Positions 13,521 through 26,522 of a stretch of DNA of 64,000 nucleotides are shown here, piece by piece. Within the stretch, counting starts at the first letter, position 1. The number at the start of each line of letters is the position of its first letter. Location of the stretch: NCBI RefSeq assembly GCF_905475395.1, contig NC_058338.1, positions 49,449,935 to 49,513,934 on the forward strand. The letters run 5' to 3'. Below the pieces are notes generated by a model that was given only the letters and a program-made list of their open reading frames with translations, did no database searches and had not been told where the DNA came from. Both the position numbers and the translations under genes were made by a program. The stretch is from Chrysoperla carnea (lineage: Eukaryota; Arthropoda; Insecta; Neuroptera; Chrysopidae).

Positions 13521-16500
13521 TATAGAAATTTTTCGTCTTATAACGAAAAGTTATAACTTTAATTATAATTTTAAATAAAATAATGACTCCAATCATTAAT
13601 TTCCTAGTGAACAACTACAGCAGGGACTTTTTTGATTCAAAGTGAATCATAATTATAAAATTTAGTATAGTATGTATGTATTATCAAGTGTCCGTTTTGC
13701 TGCAGAACGTTGCTCGGGCCGAGATACAACATTTACATCGTCTTTTCATTTACTTTCTCGACATTTAGCGTTACTTATTGTAACACTGAAAGATGGTACA
13801 ACAAATTATCCAATAAAAGCTATTGATTTATTATGGAATATGATTTAAAATATGAAATGTAATAATCAACTTGTAAATAAATGAACAGTTAAAACAAAAT
13901 TTTGTGTTTCGAATTTGAAAAATATTATAATCATATACATACAAATATAGATAATCCGTTGCTTGCCTTCTAATAAACAAGATTTGTTTTCATATACCAT
14001 TAAATTTATTGTGCCTTATATGTTACAACCCTATAACAATGCGGTCGAAATATGAAAAAAGGGAATATTTAATATATATTTTTGATATTGAAGTTTTTAG
14101 AAGTAAATATACCTCTTAAAATAAATCCATGTCATTAATTTTTTTTTATTTTGTTCCAGGTGAGACATATTGAAGAAAGTACAATTGCATAGGTTAGCGT
14201 AAGTTATCATTCAAAGTTAAATTTAAAATGGTCTACATTATGTTTATAGGATCACTCTAGTCCGACTGTCAGAGCCTATTTTCTAGGAATCTACTAGACG
14301 AAAAAAGTATAAATTTAATTATTACAAACAGTTTGATGATCCAATAAGGGATAATGATGTTGAATTGGCCATATTACCCATAAAAATGTAAAACAAGACT
14401 TGATACTATGACAAAATTTGAAAGTGAAATTAAATTTGATTAAAAAATGAAGAAACTATAAACAGTCAAAGGTTGCCCATCTCCTTTTAGCACAACAAAG
14501 TTTTATATGTAATCTCTATGGCGATACCCACGTATGACGTCACTAGTGTGTATCTTCCTGTATGTTTAATTACGAATTTAAAACGTTCATATCTTGCATA
14601 GTAATAAAGATTTTAAAAAAACCAACTTCACTTTTCTATTCGTGAAGTGAGAAATCGTCATCTGTAGCGATAAAAAAAAATTAGTCCGATTCCCTATTGT
14701 GGACGTATAGTAGGTATAAACAATTGAGTTCTGATTATGAAAATTAGTTTTGTAAGGGTACGTAAGAATGCTAAAAGAAAACTTTTATCCAGTTTATCAT
14801 ATGATATCAAATTAAAGAGTTTTTTATGAGGAATATTTATAATAATTTCGAAGGTAAGGATTGGAAAATTGCAAAATATGCGAAAAATAACCACTCAACC
14901 ATTGATCTCTGAATACATTAAGTCTAAAATAAAGGGTATAACGAAATTTAAATTCTGATTTTTAACGATTAATTTTTGGTCGTATAATTTATTCAGAAAA
15001 ATGATACTTTTTCAATTTATCACGTGACATATAAATTGAAAGAGCTTTTAATAAATATACTTGTTTCCCAGCAAAATGTTGACTTTTCATAAAATTTGTT
15101 CATATATTTTATGAAAAGTCACCATTTTGCTCCTTTAACACCAACATTACTGGATTTCAACTTTTGGAAAAATATAGATTGTAGAATCTAATTCTTGACT
15201 TGAAATACTAAACGGGAATCCTACGTCTTTAAATTTCCAGGAAATGGAAAAGCTAAATATAAAAATAGTAGTAAAAACAATTCAATTTTCCAATACTAAA
15301 ACCTTCTATTACTTAGTTCACTTCCTCCATACAACAAGGAAGTTTATTCATTACAGGGTGTCTATTACAGTGTAGACCATACTTTTTTTTCCCTCCCAAA
15401 CAAATTTAAGACGAATTTAAAAAAGGCCTATACTGGTTTCCCTGCAAGGTGATTTTTTTCTTTTTTTTTTTTTGCGTACGAACTTCTTTACTTGTTTTCA
15501 CCGCAATTTATCATTGTCAGCATTTATTTCCGCAAATGCCGTAAATTTCTAAACTTTAGTTAATTTTTCGTCGTCGTTTATTTGGTGTAAATGATGCAGC
15601 ATTATAGATATAGCAACCCTTTCCATAAATGTAACAATGAAATATAATTTCAATTCAGACGGTACATACCTGTAGGTATTTATTTTCTTTGTACTGTTGC
15701 TTAGTTCATAAAAGAAAAACACGGTATTTTTAGTACTCTTAAAATGCACAGCAGATATCAAATAATAATAGATGTTAATCATAAATTTTATACCCTTTAC
15801 GATCTTTTCTTTTTCATTCAAATATCATTCTTCTTTTTGTTTCTTTATGTCTAGGAATATTTTTATATACCTACATTTTAGCAAAACAAATGTGTATTGT
15901 ATCAGATGTACAGGCTGTAACAACATATTATGTAATGATATTATAAAGAGTAGCCAGTTTATCCACGTGAAGCATATCCACGTTTGAAAGACATGTTATT
16001 TATAACAATTTAGAGATAATCCTGGAAATGAGGTGTACAACCAAGGTCACCTTGGTCACCAGGTTCATCCAGATAACGTTTGAACATCATACCCATGATC
16101 ACTGACCCCAAATAACAAAATTTGGTCGATATCTATAACTACCACTATCAAAATTTACTGATAGAACCATTTAGCTTGATTCTTCTATTCTCAAAAGTGA
16201 AGATTTTACAGTGAAGATCATAAATGACAGGCATTTTCCATTTCTAAGTATTCAGATGCTAATTCTCAATTAAGCTATGAAATGGGGAGAAAGAAATCTA
16301 TACAACCAATATTGATTGGATTTTAATAGGACATTGGCAAGGATAGAATTCACTGAACTTTCGCGTCTGCCATTGCAAAAATTGCTAGAGCTCCCACAAT
16401 AATTAGGAAGGAGAAACGCTTTCTCAACGTCTCTGGCACTTTTCAGTTGTTGTTATTAAAAAATTAAATAACTTGGATCAGTACATTATATGACCTCACT

Positions 16501-18611
16501 GATTTAAATTATATTAATATCAAAGCACTACTCAATATTGCTCAAAATGGATCAAAAGATATGAATCCACACTAGAAAAGTCATTTTAACCTGATGTAAC
16601 CTTCGCTGATAGTGAATTTCTGTTCATATTTTACAGACATTCTTTTTGTCTTATTGCTAGAGCATAGGGACAATCTGTATCCAATAAAATAATCATATTA
16701 CTACATATGTGAAATACTACCCACAAGAAGGCAATAAAATTTAAATGAAAGAAAATTGCGAGAAAATTTGTGTTATTTCAACGATATAATATGGTAACTT
16801 GGCTTTATATATACAGATATTAGACCATAAATAATGCTAATATTTTTTTTTTTTTCAAAAATAGAATTTTCTGGAAAATTTGAAAATAATAACGAAAACA
16901 AACTATTTTCCAATAAATCGAATTTTGGATAAAAACATTATGTAACTTTTTTTCGTGGGCGTGAAAATCCTCAAGAAAAATGACATTAGAATTTAAAAAT
17001 AACAGTAGCTAGAGTATTTTTCGTGTATCCTTCCGAGTCAAAATGTTTAGTAAAAAATTTTTAAATTCGGTACGTTGCCCACAAGTGCTGCATTATTATT
17101 GAAAAGTAAATATTTCTGATACAGTATTGGAAAACAGAAAATGTAATATGGCTGCTTACTTAAAAAATATAAATATACAGAGTATATAATTTTAATATAT
17201 CACCTCCAAGACTTATTTTTCATTGGTGACCAAGGAAAAATCCAATCAACAAATTAATTCAAGTACGCAGTCAGAATTACTTTCGCATTTATAATAAATA
17301 CTAGCAAAGATTAATGTTAAGTCTTTAATCAATTCAATTCATTTTCAGTTTATTTTTGAGACCAATGCCAAGCTTTCATCATTTAGATATTCACAGAAAC
17401 CTAATTACTAATGCTAAAAAAAAGTCTTGAGTTTTCATTAAAATAATAAAATTTATTTGCAAGCACTAATTTTTATTTCTATTTTTTTAAATTTAAATAA
17501 TCCATTACAAATTACATCTACCCTCGTATTAAGTAGATATAATCACTACCATTAGTTTTTGGTTGATCCCTAAGGCATCAAAACGTTGGTTTGGAAAAAA
17601 CGCGTAATTTTTTTTGTTTCTTATATCATGAAAATATTTTTTTAAATGAAAATTTATATAGAAAAATTAAAAATGGTGTTTGCTTAATAGAATGTAATAA
17701 TTATTTTCTTCTAGATAATACACGTTTTCTCCAGCAATTATAAATATACATAGACCGAAGTTCCTATTTTACTGCAGAAGAGAATTAGTAGAATAGTCAA
17801 CATTAGGTACCTATCTCTATGATATTAAAGAAACGGATGCGTTCGCTGTGTGATGCTTGGTATTCAATAGATAAATATTTTATTAATCTCCATTAAGATA
17901 ATTTACGAAAAAAATTTAAATGATATTTTGAGCAAGTTGAAAAATATGTCACATTGAATTGATTATAATGTAGGTAAATGGTAAATCCTATGGGTTTCAG
18001 GCAGATATAGAAGGCTGCCATGCAATTTGTCTTACCAAAGGTTCTGGACATGGCAAGCTTAATTAAAAAATAAATATATCAAAATTTATATATAAGGTTT
18101 TTTAAGTATTATTCTTGTAACCAGCTTTATATCCTTCCTTTTATTTCTTAAATCTATTTCTCTTGAACAATTCATATGAGTTGCTTCCGAGAAAAGTAAT
18201 TTTGTTAATAATACTCAAATGTCAATTTCATTTTTATTAAAGCTATATCCTGCTTAGGAATATAAATTGAACCCGATTTCAGATTTCTCTTTACTTCCTT
18301 CGTTACCGATAAAAGTTTGTATGAAAATACATACAAAACGTCATTTTTGAGTTCACTACTTAACACATTTTAAAAATTCTTGCTACTGATACTCGAAAAT
18401 GACGACCAAACTTTCACCCCCTATTTCATCCGTTTAGAGGATGAATTTCTAAATATCCTTTTTTAAATGACACTTTGGTACAGTTAATGTCAATATATTC
18501 ACGAAAATCAAAATTTCAAACTTTTATCATTAGTGATTTAGGTTCATCGTCTCTATTTATCGAAACGTTGACTTTCCCCCTTCACATTATTTCCCCCTCT
18601 GAAAGTAGCAT
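13521..18611. other. Long AT-rich stretch without a supported gene
   Basis: About 5 kb hold only short AT-rich open frames without recognisable similarity. A single ACAGGGTGTCTATTACAGTG motif at about 15354 resembles an end of a mariner-type element but is unpaired. A hairpin at 15071-15130 is listed separately. Confidence 0.5.
15071..15130. repeat. Hairpin-forming inverted repeat
   Basis: GCAAAATGTTGACTTTTCAT at 15071 and its complement ATGAAAAGTCACCATTTTGC ending at 15130 pair with one mismatch, and the pairing continues through AAAAT/ATTTT. The loop is about 12 bases. There is no evidence that it is a transcribed structured RNA. Confidence 0.7.
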
Positions 18612-18614
18612 TTA

Positions 18615-19201
18615 TAGTCTACAGTACAGACGGGCGTATTACTTCGTGACTGACACACTCACGAAACTTCGTGAGAGCTGCTTCATTTCAGTGTAACTTA
18701 CAACATTTTTATTTACAAAAACTTTGGAAATTGAGGCGGTAGCTTAACAAAACATATAATCGTTAAACTGACATGTTTAAGGCGTATGTCTGAGAAAGAA
18801 TACAGCTCATGAAATATTTAGGCCAGTATGTACATTTATTTTTTTTTATGAATGTAATAAGGGGGATTAATAGTGGCCTACAAAAATATTGGACCGTTTG
18901 GTGTGACCTCCACCACCAACGTCGGAAAAACGGAGGTATGAAAATTTATGAACAACCGGCTAATTTCTACACAAATGTTTAATAAATATAACTAAAATTA
19001 AATGTACATACTGGCCTACATATTTCATCAGTCGTTTTCTCAGACTTCAGTTTAACGATTATATGTTTTATTATGCTAACGCCCCAATTTCCAAAGTTTT
19101 CGTAAATAAAAATGTTGTATGTTACAGTGAAATGAAGCCACTCACGAAGTTTCGTATGTGTGTTAGTTCCGAAGTCATACACCCCCTCTGAACGTAGACC
19201 A
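18615..19201. mobile_element. Fold-back element with TTA flanks
   Basis: The left end TAGTCTACAGTACAGACGGG and the right end, whose complement begins TGGTCTACGTTCAGAGGGGG, are related inverted ends, flanked on both sides by TTA. The arms extend about 220 bases (18615-18843 and 18990-19201) with small indels and many scattered mismatches, around a loop of about 150 bases that includes CCACCACCAACGTCGG. A 3-bp TTA duplication is typical of PIF/Harbinger elements, so a non-autonomous Harbinger origin is plausible but is inferred. The open frames in both arms (18475-18696 plus, 18979-19182 minus) are mirror images and not genes. Confidence 0.75.
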
Positions 19202-19204
19202 TTA

Positions 19205-20389
19205 AAAAAAATTTTTTTTTTGAGTTTTTGAGTGCTTCTTAAAATTGCCTCTTTTATGTATTAATTGACGTGACTAATTACATTACTGGCAATGTATGTT
19301 TATCGTTTATTTGGCAACTATATGCTAATTAATAAATTTGGACCTATTTTGAGATCTAGATAACGTGCGTGATATATCTCAATTGATTTTCCAACGAGTT
19401 TCATCTAATATATAATACGTATATAATAATAATATTAAGGAATACAATAATATTATACATCCTTAAAAAGTAGCAATACGCTCAGTTAATGTACTGTAAT
19501 TAACATTTTGTAGGAGAATGTAATTTAAAAGGTAAATATTAGATTCACAATGTTTGTACACATAATTGAAGTACTAGCTTTAATTTTAATCTTATTTAGC
19601 ATGAGGTTTGGTGTGTTTTAATAGTAGTAAAACCAACTATCTTATTGCTTATAACATTCTACTACAGGATATACCAGAATCATTCCTTTCACACTTTTAA
19701 ACCGTATTCAAACTTACCTACATTACACCTGAAGCATTCATTGCATACAGGTTTTATGTTATGATTTTGAAACAAATGTAGTTCTGTAAAGCTAAACATT
19801 TCCATTTGGTTCATTTAAAATTTTGTATAAACATCGCCTGAAGATGTTTTCCGCATGTATCTGTCCGACATTGAGCAAAATACGTATAAACTTCTAACCT
19901 TCTGACCTGGTTAATATTTATTTAATCAAGAAAAAAACACGGGAGAGATACAAATTAGTGTGTCCATCAAATTTAGAATTCTATTTAGCCCAAAACATGA
20001 ATCAAAACTCTGATTTGGGTCCTGATAAACTCTTTTATAGTCTTTTACCTTCCTTGATGAAGCTTTTCTAATTTCGCTCAAAGTTCATTATTTTTAACTT
20101 CTATATACCATCGACTTGTATGCTTTGTATGCCATTAAAATCCATTCCTAGCCGCTTATATTCCATTATATAAAATTAACCTTACAGTATTTGTTACCTG
20201 TCGTTATTTAATTCCTGATAAAATAGTAATTATAATTATTTATTTTTGTAGAATTGTTTTGATGACTTAGTTTTCTCGAAACAGCGTTTTCAAAGTCGGT
20301 GAGCAAGATTTCTTCGAAACGGCTCGATCGATCGGTTTCGAATCTTTACACAATCTTTTGAAATTATTTGAAGAATTTTGTTTCTTTTT
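19205..20389. other. AT-rich stretch without a supported gene
   Basis: Nothing recognisable was seen on either strand; only short low-complexity open frames occur. Confidence 0.5.
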
Positions 20390-20955
20390 TTTTAAATCCG
20401 GCATTTTGTCAACAATTAATATTTTGACTATTGCTTCGATTAACAACTGTAGAACTAAAGAAATTTATCCAAACCAGAGATATGGTGCTCATCGTCGGAC
20501 ACCTTTTTTTAGAGGGCCTCCAAGAGATTGCCTACAGAAGCGGTAAAAATTATAGAAATCTTCTTCTATGTATACGTTTTTTATGCAAAATAAAATGTTT
20601 TTCCCAAAAAAATTCATTAAAAAAAGGTATATTTTGCGCTCGCAACTGGATACAACCTATTCAAATAAAGATTTTGGTTTTCTGACACGAAAAAAAAGCA
20701 ATTCTTCCATGTTAGTTACTTGCTCGATAAAAATTAATTTCCTTATAATTTACATTTTTTACTAAATTTTTCAGCTACGGAGCCCTAAACTCGCATTTGA
20801 AATATATCTAAGAACACTCTCCATTAAATTACCTTTCAAACAAAACCAAAAAAAAATCTAAATTTATTCATCCGTTTAGGCGCCACAGACAGACAGACAC
20901 ACACTCATAGCGGTCAAACTTATTACACCTCTTTCTTTAGTTCAGAGGTTAAAAA
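20390..20955 (+). repeat. Dispersed repeat E, longer copy
   Basis: The 3' part holds CTACGGAGCCCTAAACTCGC, ATCTAAGAACACTCTCCATT, CATCCGTTTAGGCGCC and a short CAGACAGACAGACACACAC run, then ends in TTAGTTCAGAGGTT. A related fragment occurs at 1110-1175. The upstream part contains overlapping open frames of 62-84 residues in two frames at 20358-20765 with no known domain; I regard them as repeat translation. The upstream boundary is uncertain. Confidence 0.6.
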
Positions 20956-21260
20956 ACAACATTTTTCTTTACTTTCCCAAAAATATAGAAATGTTATTTG
21001 AATCACACACAATGACTTTACCGTCTCCAATTAACACTGAATAGTTTTTGAACACACCGTGCACCGTAAACCTGACTCGTATGTGCTGTGTTAATAATAT
21101 GAATATGTATAATAATGTTATAAATATTACTACTTCATTTATTTCACTTCAACAGTTTAATAATGTGTGTATTATTTGTGATTATGTTTTGCGTAATACA
21201 AATCCACCATCCATCCACCTACCATGTGATAAACAAACAAACGAACAATACAAACAACAA

Positions 21261-22752
21261 GTGAAAACAAACAATTGACTGAGTAAATTGTTGAAACACT
21301 ATGTATAGACAATGTTTATTACGCAATCATTTGTTTTTTTTACGTCATGTAAGTAAAGAAAGATATCCACTCTTCATACACACAAATACAATACGTGTAT
21401 ACTTTCTTTTACATACAATACGTGTATACATACTAGTGATGGGACGAATATTCGCATTCGCATTCGCAAAAAGCGTTGCGAATATTTTTGACAATAAATG
21501 ATCATCATTTTGTACCAAAAATTGCAAAATAAACCCAAAATTCACTAATATATACTTTACTCATATTTTTAGATCACTTTTTAATCACTGTAGAATGTTT
21601 TACAAATGCAATTATAGTAAACTAACCTCAAATAAAAAAACAACTGAATTTTGCTTTTCATAGACTGATGTGCTTTGTTTTTAATGAACTCGTACGACGG
21701 AGTCTTTTGCGCAAAAGTAGAATTATATGTATTAGCTCGACCCGTAAGGAATTCCGCTCCCGTGGCTATCGTGTACTCATGACTAAGTAGCAACAACAAA
21801 TTTCGTAGAAAAGTGGTGAAAAAATAAAAAGTTTTAAAATTAATATTAGGAGAACATGTTTTAAAAATAGTTTCATTTGAAATATCTTTACAGTTGCTGA
21901 TTCACTTCTTAATGATGTATGTCTTCAATATTAGGAAAACATCAATAAAAAAGGTTACATTCGAATCATGTTTGCCTGATTCACTTATTATTTAACTCAT
22001 TTAAATAAAATAGAGATATATTTTTTCGTTAAAATTATTTATTATTTGGCTACCCTGTTTTTCCTAAGCGGTACAATTTTAGACCGTAAGTATAGTTTTC
22101 GTCAGAAGCCAACATGATAAGCTTGAAAATTAAGTGTGAATCATGGAATTTGATAAACGAATAAGGAAGTTAAGGTTTGGGCAGAAAAAATCATGGCGGA
22201 GAAATAATATATCAGAATTAATTAAGATAATCAATCATATTAGAATTAATTCGAATTTTTCTAATTCACAGAATTGGAGAGTCCTTCATTTGATATTGGA
22301 AACAAACATTCGCTAAAGTACAAAATTCATCATCCGTCCCATCACTAATACATACTATATGTTGCTCACCTAATTTGCGCATTCACGGGTAAACAGTGAT
22401 GTTTATACGAAAAAATGTTTCAAACAAAAGTATCTTTTTATAACGATCATTTCTTACATCTAAACTTATGTCCTATCTCTGACGGTTTACAAGACCCAAT
22501 TGACCTATGTTGACCATTTACAAACAATTTTTACGTCCTAAGCACGCTGTTAAAATTTCAACTCGAGATCTCTTTTCGTTTTTGAGTTATCGAGTTGACA
22601 GACGGACAGACAGACGGGCAATCGGAAATGGACTACTTAGGTGATTTTATGAATACCTATACTAAAATCGTAATAGCAATATTTTTAAGGGTTACAAACT
22701 TGAGACTAAACTTAGTATATCTTGATATATTTTATACATACATGGTATACAA
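21261..22752 (+). repeat. Dispersed repeat A, copy 2, split by a nested insertion
   Basis: The left part (21261-21433) runs from GTGAAAACAAACAATTGACT to ATACATAC, and the right part (22348-22752) resumes with ATACATACTATATGTTGCTC and follows the family through GGGTAAACAGTGATGTTTAT, CCTATCTCTGACGGTTTACA and GGCAATCGGAAATGGACTAC to CATGGTATAC. The region between is an unrelated hAT-type element, so the two halves are one disrupted copy. Confidence 0.9.
21434..22347. mobile_element. hAT-type non-autonomous transposon nested in repeat A
   Basis: The 914-bp element starts TAGTGATGGGACG and ends CGTCCCATCACTA, a perfect 13-base terminal inverted repeat (15 of 16 if extended). It is flanked by perfect 8-bp duplications ATACATAC at 21426-21433 and 22348-22355. 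An 8-bp duplication with TAGTGATGGG-like ends is diagnostic of the hAT superfamily. A repeated GCATTCGCATTCGC motif lies just inside the left end. No transposase is present; a 72-residue minus-strand open frame (21581-21799) has no recognisable domain, so the element must have been moved by a transposase from elsewhere. Confidence 0.93.
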
Positions 22753-22938
22753 ACATTGTGGTTTTGTAACTAAAGCTGTAGTATAGGAAGCGTCGTAATA
22801 ATAAAATATTATAATCATAAAATAACCTGATACAATGATTAGACTTGTAATATAGTAGTAATGCTCAGAAATAAATGGCATCTGTTAAACAATGAAATTA
22901 TTTTTGGTTTTTCCAAAATTTTGAATAATTTTATTGAA

Positions 22939-23258
22939 GGTAGTACGAGCACCAATTTTAGATATAGGGCTGAAATTATTTGTATTTTATTTGCAACTTA
23001 GATGATGAATTTAACTTCATGAATGTAGACCAAAAATATGAATAAAATTTTTCGATATCTACCTTGGTTTTCAAAATATCGAAAGCTAAATAATGAAACA
23101 AAATTTTCAATTTTCGATATTTTTAAAACTACTCCAGATATCCAAAAACCTTATTCTTACTTTAATCTTATATTGTCAAGTTATATCAAAATTCACGATC
23201 ACAATTGAAAATTTATATTTTATTTTATTTGTGACCCCACTACCGTCCTCATACACCC
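22939..23258 (+). mobile_element. Repeat B copy, TTAA-flanked MITE
   Basis: The left end GGTAGTACGAGCACC and a right end CATACACCC followed by TTAA match the ends of the better-preserved copy at 29420. Internally it contains TTCATGAATGTAGACC, an inverted pair around ATAAAATTTTTCGATATC and GATATCCAAAAACCTTATTC, and CTACTCCAGATAT. The left TTAA is degraded (TTGAA). It contains 76 bases near the right end that the 29.4 kb copy lacks. Confidence 0.7.
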
Positions 23259-23262
23259 TTAA

Positions 23263-24390
23263 TTAGTCGAGCATAACTGTTTTTTTCCTTTTCAATCTCC
23301 TTTCTTTTTATTATAACGAATCAAAAATCTTCTGGTTTTTGAAGATAAAGAAACGCTGTACTAGTTTGAAAAGAGTCATTCGCTTCGCGTATTGTGCTGT
23401 AACTTTTTTCTACTTCAAATTTCTTCATAAAAAAGGTGAGTATTTGTATGATACAAAAAAAAAAAACATTTTTATGTAAAAATATTTTTTGAAATTTAAG
23501 GACCACACAATCGAAGAAGTCACAAAATGCAATGGAGAATTTCTGCTAGTCTGTTCATAGTTGTTTTAGCCTATATAGTTGTTTTGTAAAGCACACAAGC
23601 GAATAATTGCGTAAAATAAATTTTATAAACTATTTACTTTGCGAAATACCATCGTACAAACTACATAGAATAAATTATACGTAACATTATAATAATCTCT
23701 TTTACGATACCTATTTAAGAACATTTAATATTTGCATAATGTTAAGAATTTCAATGTAGTTGATGAAAAATTATTCAGAAAAATTCTTCTTATAAACAGA
23801 CTTACTGGTATAAAGTTTATTGTTTTCAACCCGGAAAAGTAGGAAATATTATTTATGAAGTCATAATACATTTAAGAGAAATGTTTAAATACTAGTACCT
23901 CATCATTAGTTTTGCAATAGTCATTGAAAATTTGTACCCGCACTACACGATACACTTTCGAGTTATAGTTCATGGACTAGATTTCGACTAGATTTTTATG
24001 TGGATCCATGTCCTACATATTGACATACTGTTCAATGTTTTTGTACACAGAAAAAAATCAATTGAAACTGAAAAAACTACTTTTTCACGGTTAATTAAAA
24101 AAAAATCTAGAATTTTTTAAATATATAGATGTACACCATAGTGCCCCTATGCATTAAAATCTTAAAATCTTCGTTCTTATCGAAATAGCTGTAATATTAT
24201 TGAAATAAAGATAGCCAGTCATGGGGACTGTCGACGGAAGTTAAAACTATGGAATAACTATGTTTTTTTTTAAATTATTTATTATTTATAGTATGAATAA
24301 TTAAAATTTCATAACTTGTAAATGGAAATTATTAACGTGTTTATAAAAAACTATTTATTATAAATAGTTAAAAAAAAAAAACGCCATCTA
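23263..24390. other. AT-rich stretch without a supported gene
   Basis: Only short AT-rich open frames were seen, none recognisable. Confidence 0.5.
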
Positions 24391-24470
24391 TAAACAGTAA
24401 TCAGAAGTTACCAAAGATTGGAATCACAAGTTAATAATTAATTGTACAGCTTTAATTATTATTACATACG
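24391..24470 (-). repeat. Repeat D, core of copy 2 (reverse)
   Basis: CAGAAGTTACCAAAGATTGG, then AATTAATTGTACAG and TTTAATTATTATTA, are the reverse complement of the core seen at 8690-8747. Similarity weakens beyond this core. Confidence 0.55.
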
Positions 24471-25442
24471 TGTCATTTTTTCGATTGAAAAAAGTTTTAG
24501 TTTCCTAGGTTATTGTGTTATATCTATAGCAATATTAATAGCCCGTAAATGACACGAATACATAATTTTACCCTACCAAATATTATTTATTATACATTTA
24601 TAACATGTCGTCTAACACGCCAAGAGAAATTTTCACTTCAAAAAATTTTTCTTTAGAAATCACGATAACGGGCATAGAACGAAAAAATTCGTCAATATCT
24701 TGGATATGAACTTCTGGGTTATCCATGCACAAACTTATGAGAATCTAACCTATGAGTGGCATATCTGATGATATTCCCAAATATTCAATGGACCTCTCTT
24801 ATTGTATATCACAAGCATCACATTTAGTCGAAAGGAATTAAGTCGAAAATTTCGACAATCCGTTGATTGTGTGAAACAATTTTTTAAATAAGAGCCAATG
24901 CCCTTATTAAAAATCTTTTGTCTTTTCCGTCATCTGATGTTACCCAACAAAAACAGACCTTTACTTCTCCGAATTCCATGAATATAATACAATTTGTTTG
25001 ATTAATTATTTGAGATGCTAAATCAATGAGTATGAGAGAGTTCATGTCTACATATACATGAAACAATGTGTTTAAGAAAGAAAGACTATAATGTGTTTGT
25101 GGAATAATTATTTTATGCGACATAAAATCCCCACTGTTCATTGCCTTATATGTATTTTACTTGTATTTTACACAAAATAATATATTTTATACTCACATAC
25201 TATTGGGCTTTCAGCTGTATCCTATTAATTTATCATCCCAAATAATTCATCAAACATTTTGTATACTGAATTATATTCTCAACAACGCTATTACCTCCTG
25301 GAGTGTGTTCATAAAATACGGTGTATAAAGCACACATACTTTCGAAAAAATGCAAAAAAAAAAAAACGTAAAAAGCTTTAAAAATATAATAATTCCGAAA
25401 TCTTGAAAATATTTTATATTTATTACCTACACATGCTAAAGT
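24471..25442. other. Unassigned stretch
   Basis: A minus-strand open frame of 85 residues at 24884-25141 has more normal amino-acid composition than most here, but I recognise no domain and see no splice context. Nothing else was found. Confidence 0.4.
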
Positions 25443-25575
25443 ATTACGAGCACCAAGGCAATTTTAGATTAAGTGTTCAAATTATTTGTACCTTATTTTC
25501 AACTTTGATTATAAATTTTATTATAACTTCATGAATGTAGACGAAAAATAAGTATAAAATTTTTCTTACATTAGA
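25443..25575 (+). repeat. Decayed fragment of repeat B
   Basis: It begins GTATTACGAGCACCAAGG and continues with AAATTATTTGTACCTTATTT, TTCAACTTTGAT and TTCATGAATGTAGACG, in the same order as the copies at 22.9 and 29.4 kb, then loses similarity. Confidence 0.6.
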
Positions 25576-25959
25576 TTTAAGATCTTACATTAGATATATT
25601 TTTTGGATATGAAATGAATTTCCCGATATGACAAAGCCGGCACACTCAGCGCTACAGACCAGCTAAACCCCTTCTACCCTTCTTAATGCCATTGTGGACG
25701 ATCTCACATCGGCTATTTTTTTTTGTTGGAATATCTGTCGGTTAAAACCAGTTCTACTCTTTTTGGAATCAGTTCAAGCATACGCTTTATCTTTGCCACT
25801 CTATTGGTGTCAAAGGACGCGGTACTGTCTAACACCTATGCTATTTTCAGCCTTTCTGAAATGCCTCACTAATACTACGCTTCACCGCAGACGATATAAC
25901 AGCAATTATAATAAATAACTGATAACATGTACTATTGGTGTGCATATTATCCATATATA

Positions 25960-26522
25960 CAGGGTTTTTCAGCAAAGCACGTCCATGGAGTTTTTAAAAG
26001 GAGTAGCCACAATTAACTATAGAATGTCAAAGTAGTTGAAACAATATTCTATTGGATCTATTTAAAATAACCTTTTTTATTCAGTGGGAGATTATTTTAT
26101 GTATTATAATAATCCTGTACTACAGTATAATATATAATTAACAAAAATAACATTAACAAAATAATAAATAACTAGTATAGACATGTAATTTGTTTTTTGC
26201 ATTTATTCCACAAACAAATTTAAAAACATTTATTTTATTTTATTTCAAACCAATTACATATCTATACAAGTAACTTATTATTTTGTTATTTTATAAATAG
26301 ATATTATACTATATTCTTATTTGATGTTCCCCATGTGATATTCTTATTACATAAAATAATCTCCCGCCGAATGAGTGAAGTTTGTTTAAATGAATGCAAT
26401 ATTGGATCGAATTTAAATGGATCCAAGAATATTGTTTCAACTACTTTGACATTGTATAAATAAATAAAAGTGGCTATTCTTTTTAAAAACGCCCCATGGA
26501 AGTGCTTTGCTGAAAAACCCTG
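25960..26522. mobile_element. Near-palindromic fold-back MITE with TA-type flanks
   Basis: The left end CAGGGTTTTTCAGCAAAGCA and the right end TGCTTTGCTGAAAAACCCTG are perfect inverted repeats flanked by TATA. Pairing continues through TCAAAGTAGTTGAAACAATA and GGGAGATTATTTTATGTA, and the inner segments (AACAAAATAATAAATAACTA against its relative near 26270) also pair, so almost the whole 563 bp is one imperfect hairpin. It encodes no protein; the minus-strand 93-residue open frame over 26304-26585 is a by-product. CAGGG ends with TA flanks suggest a Tc1/mariner-type origin. Confidence 0.88.
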
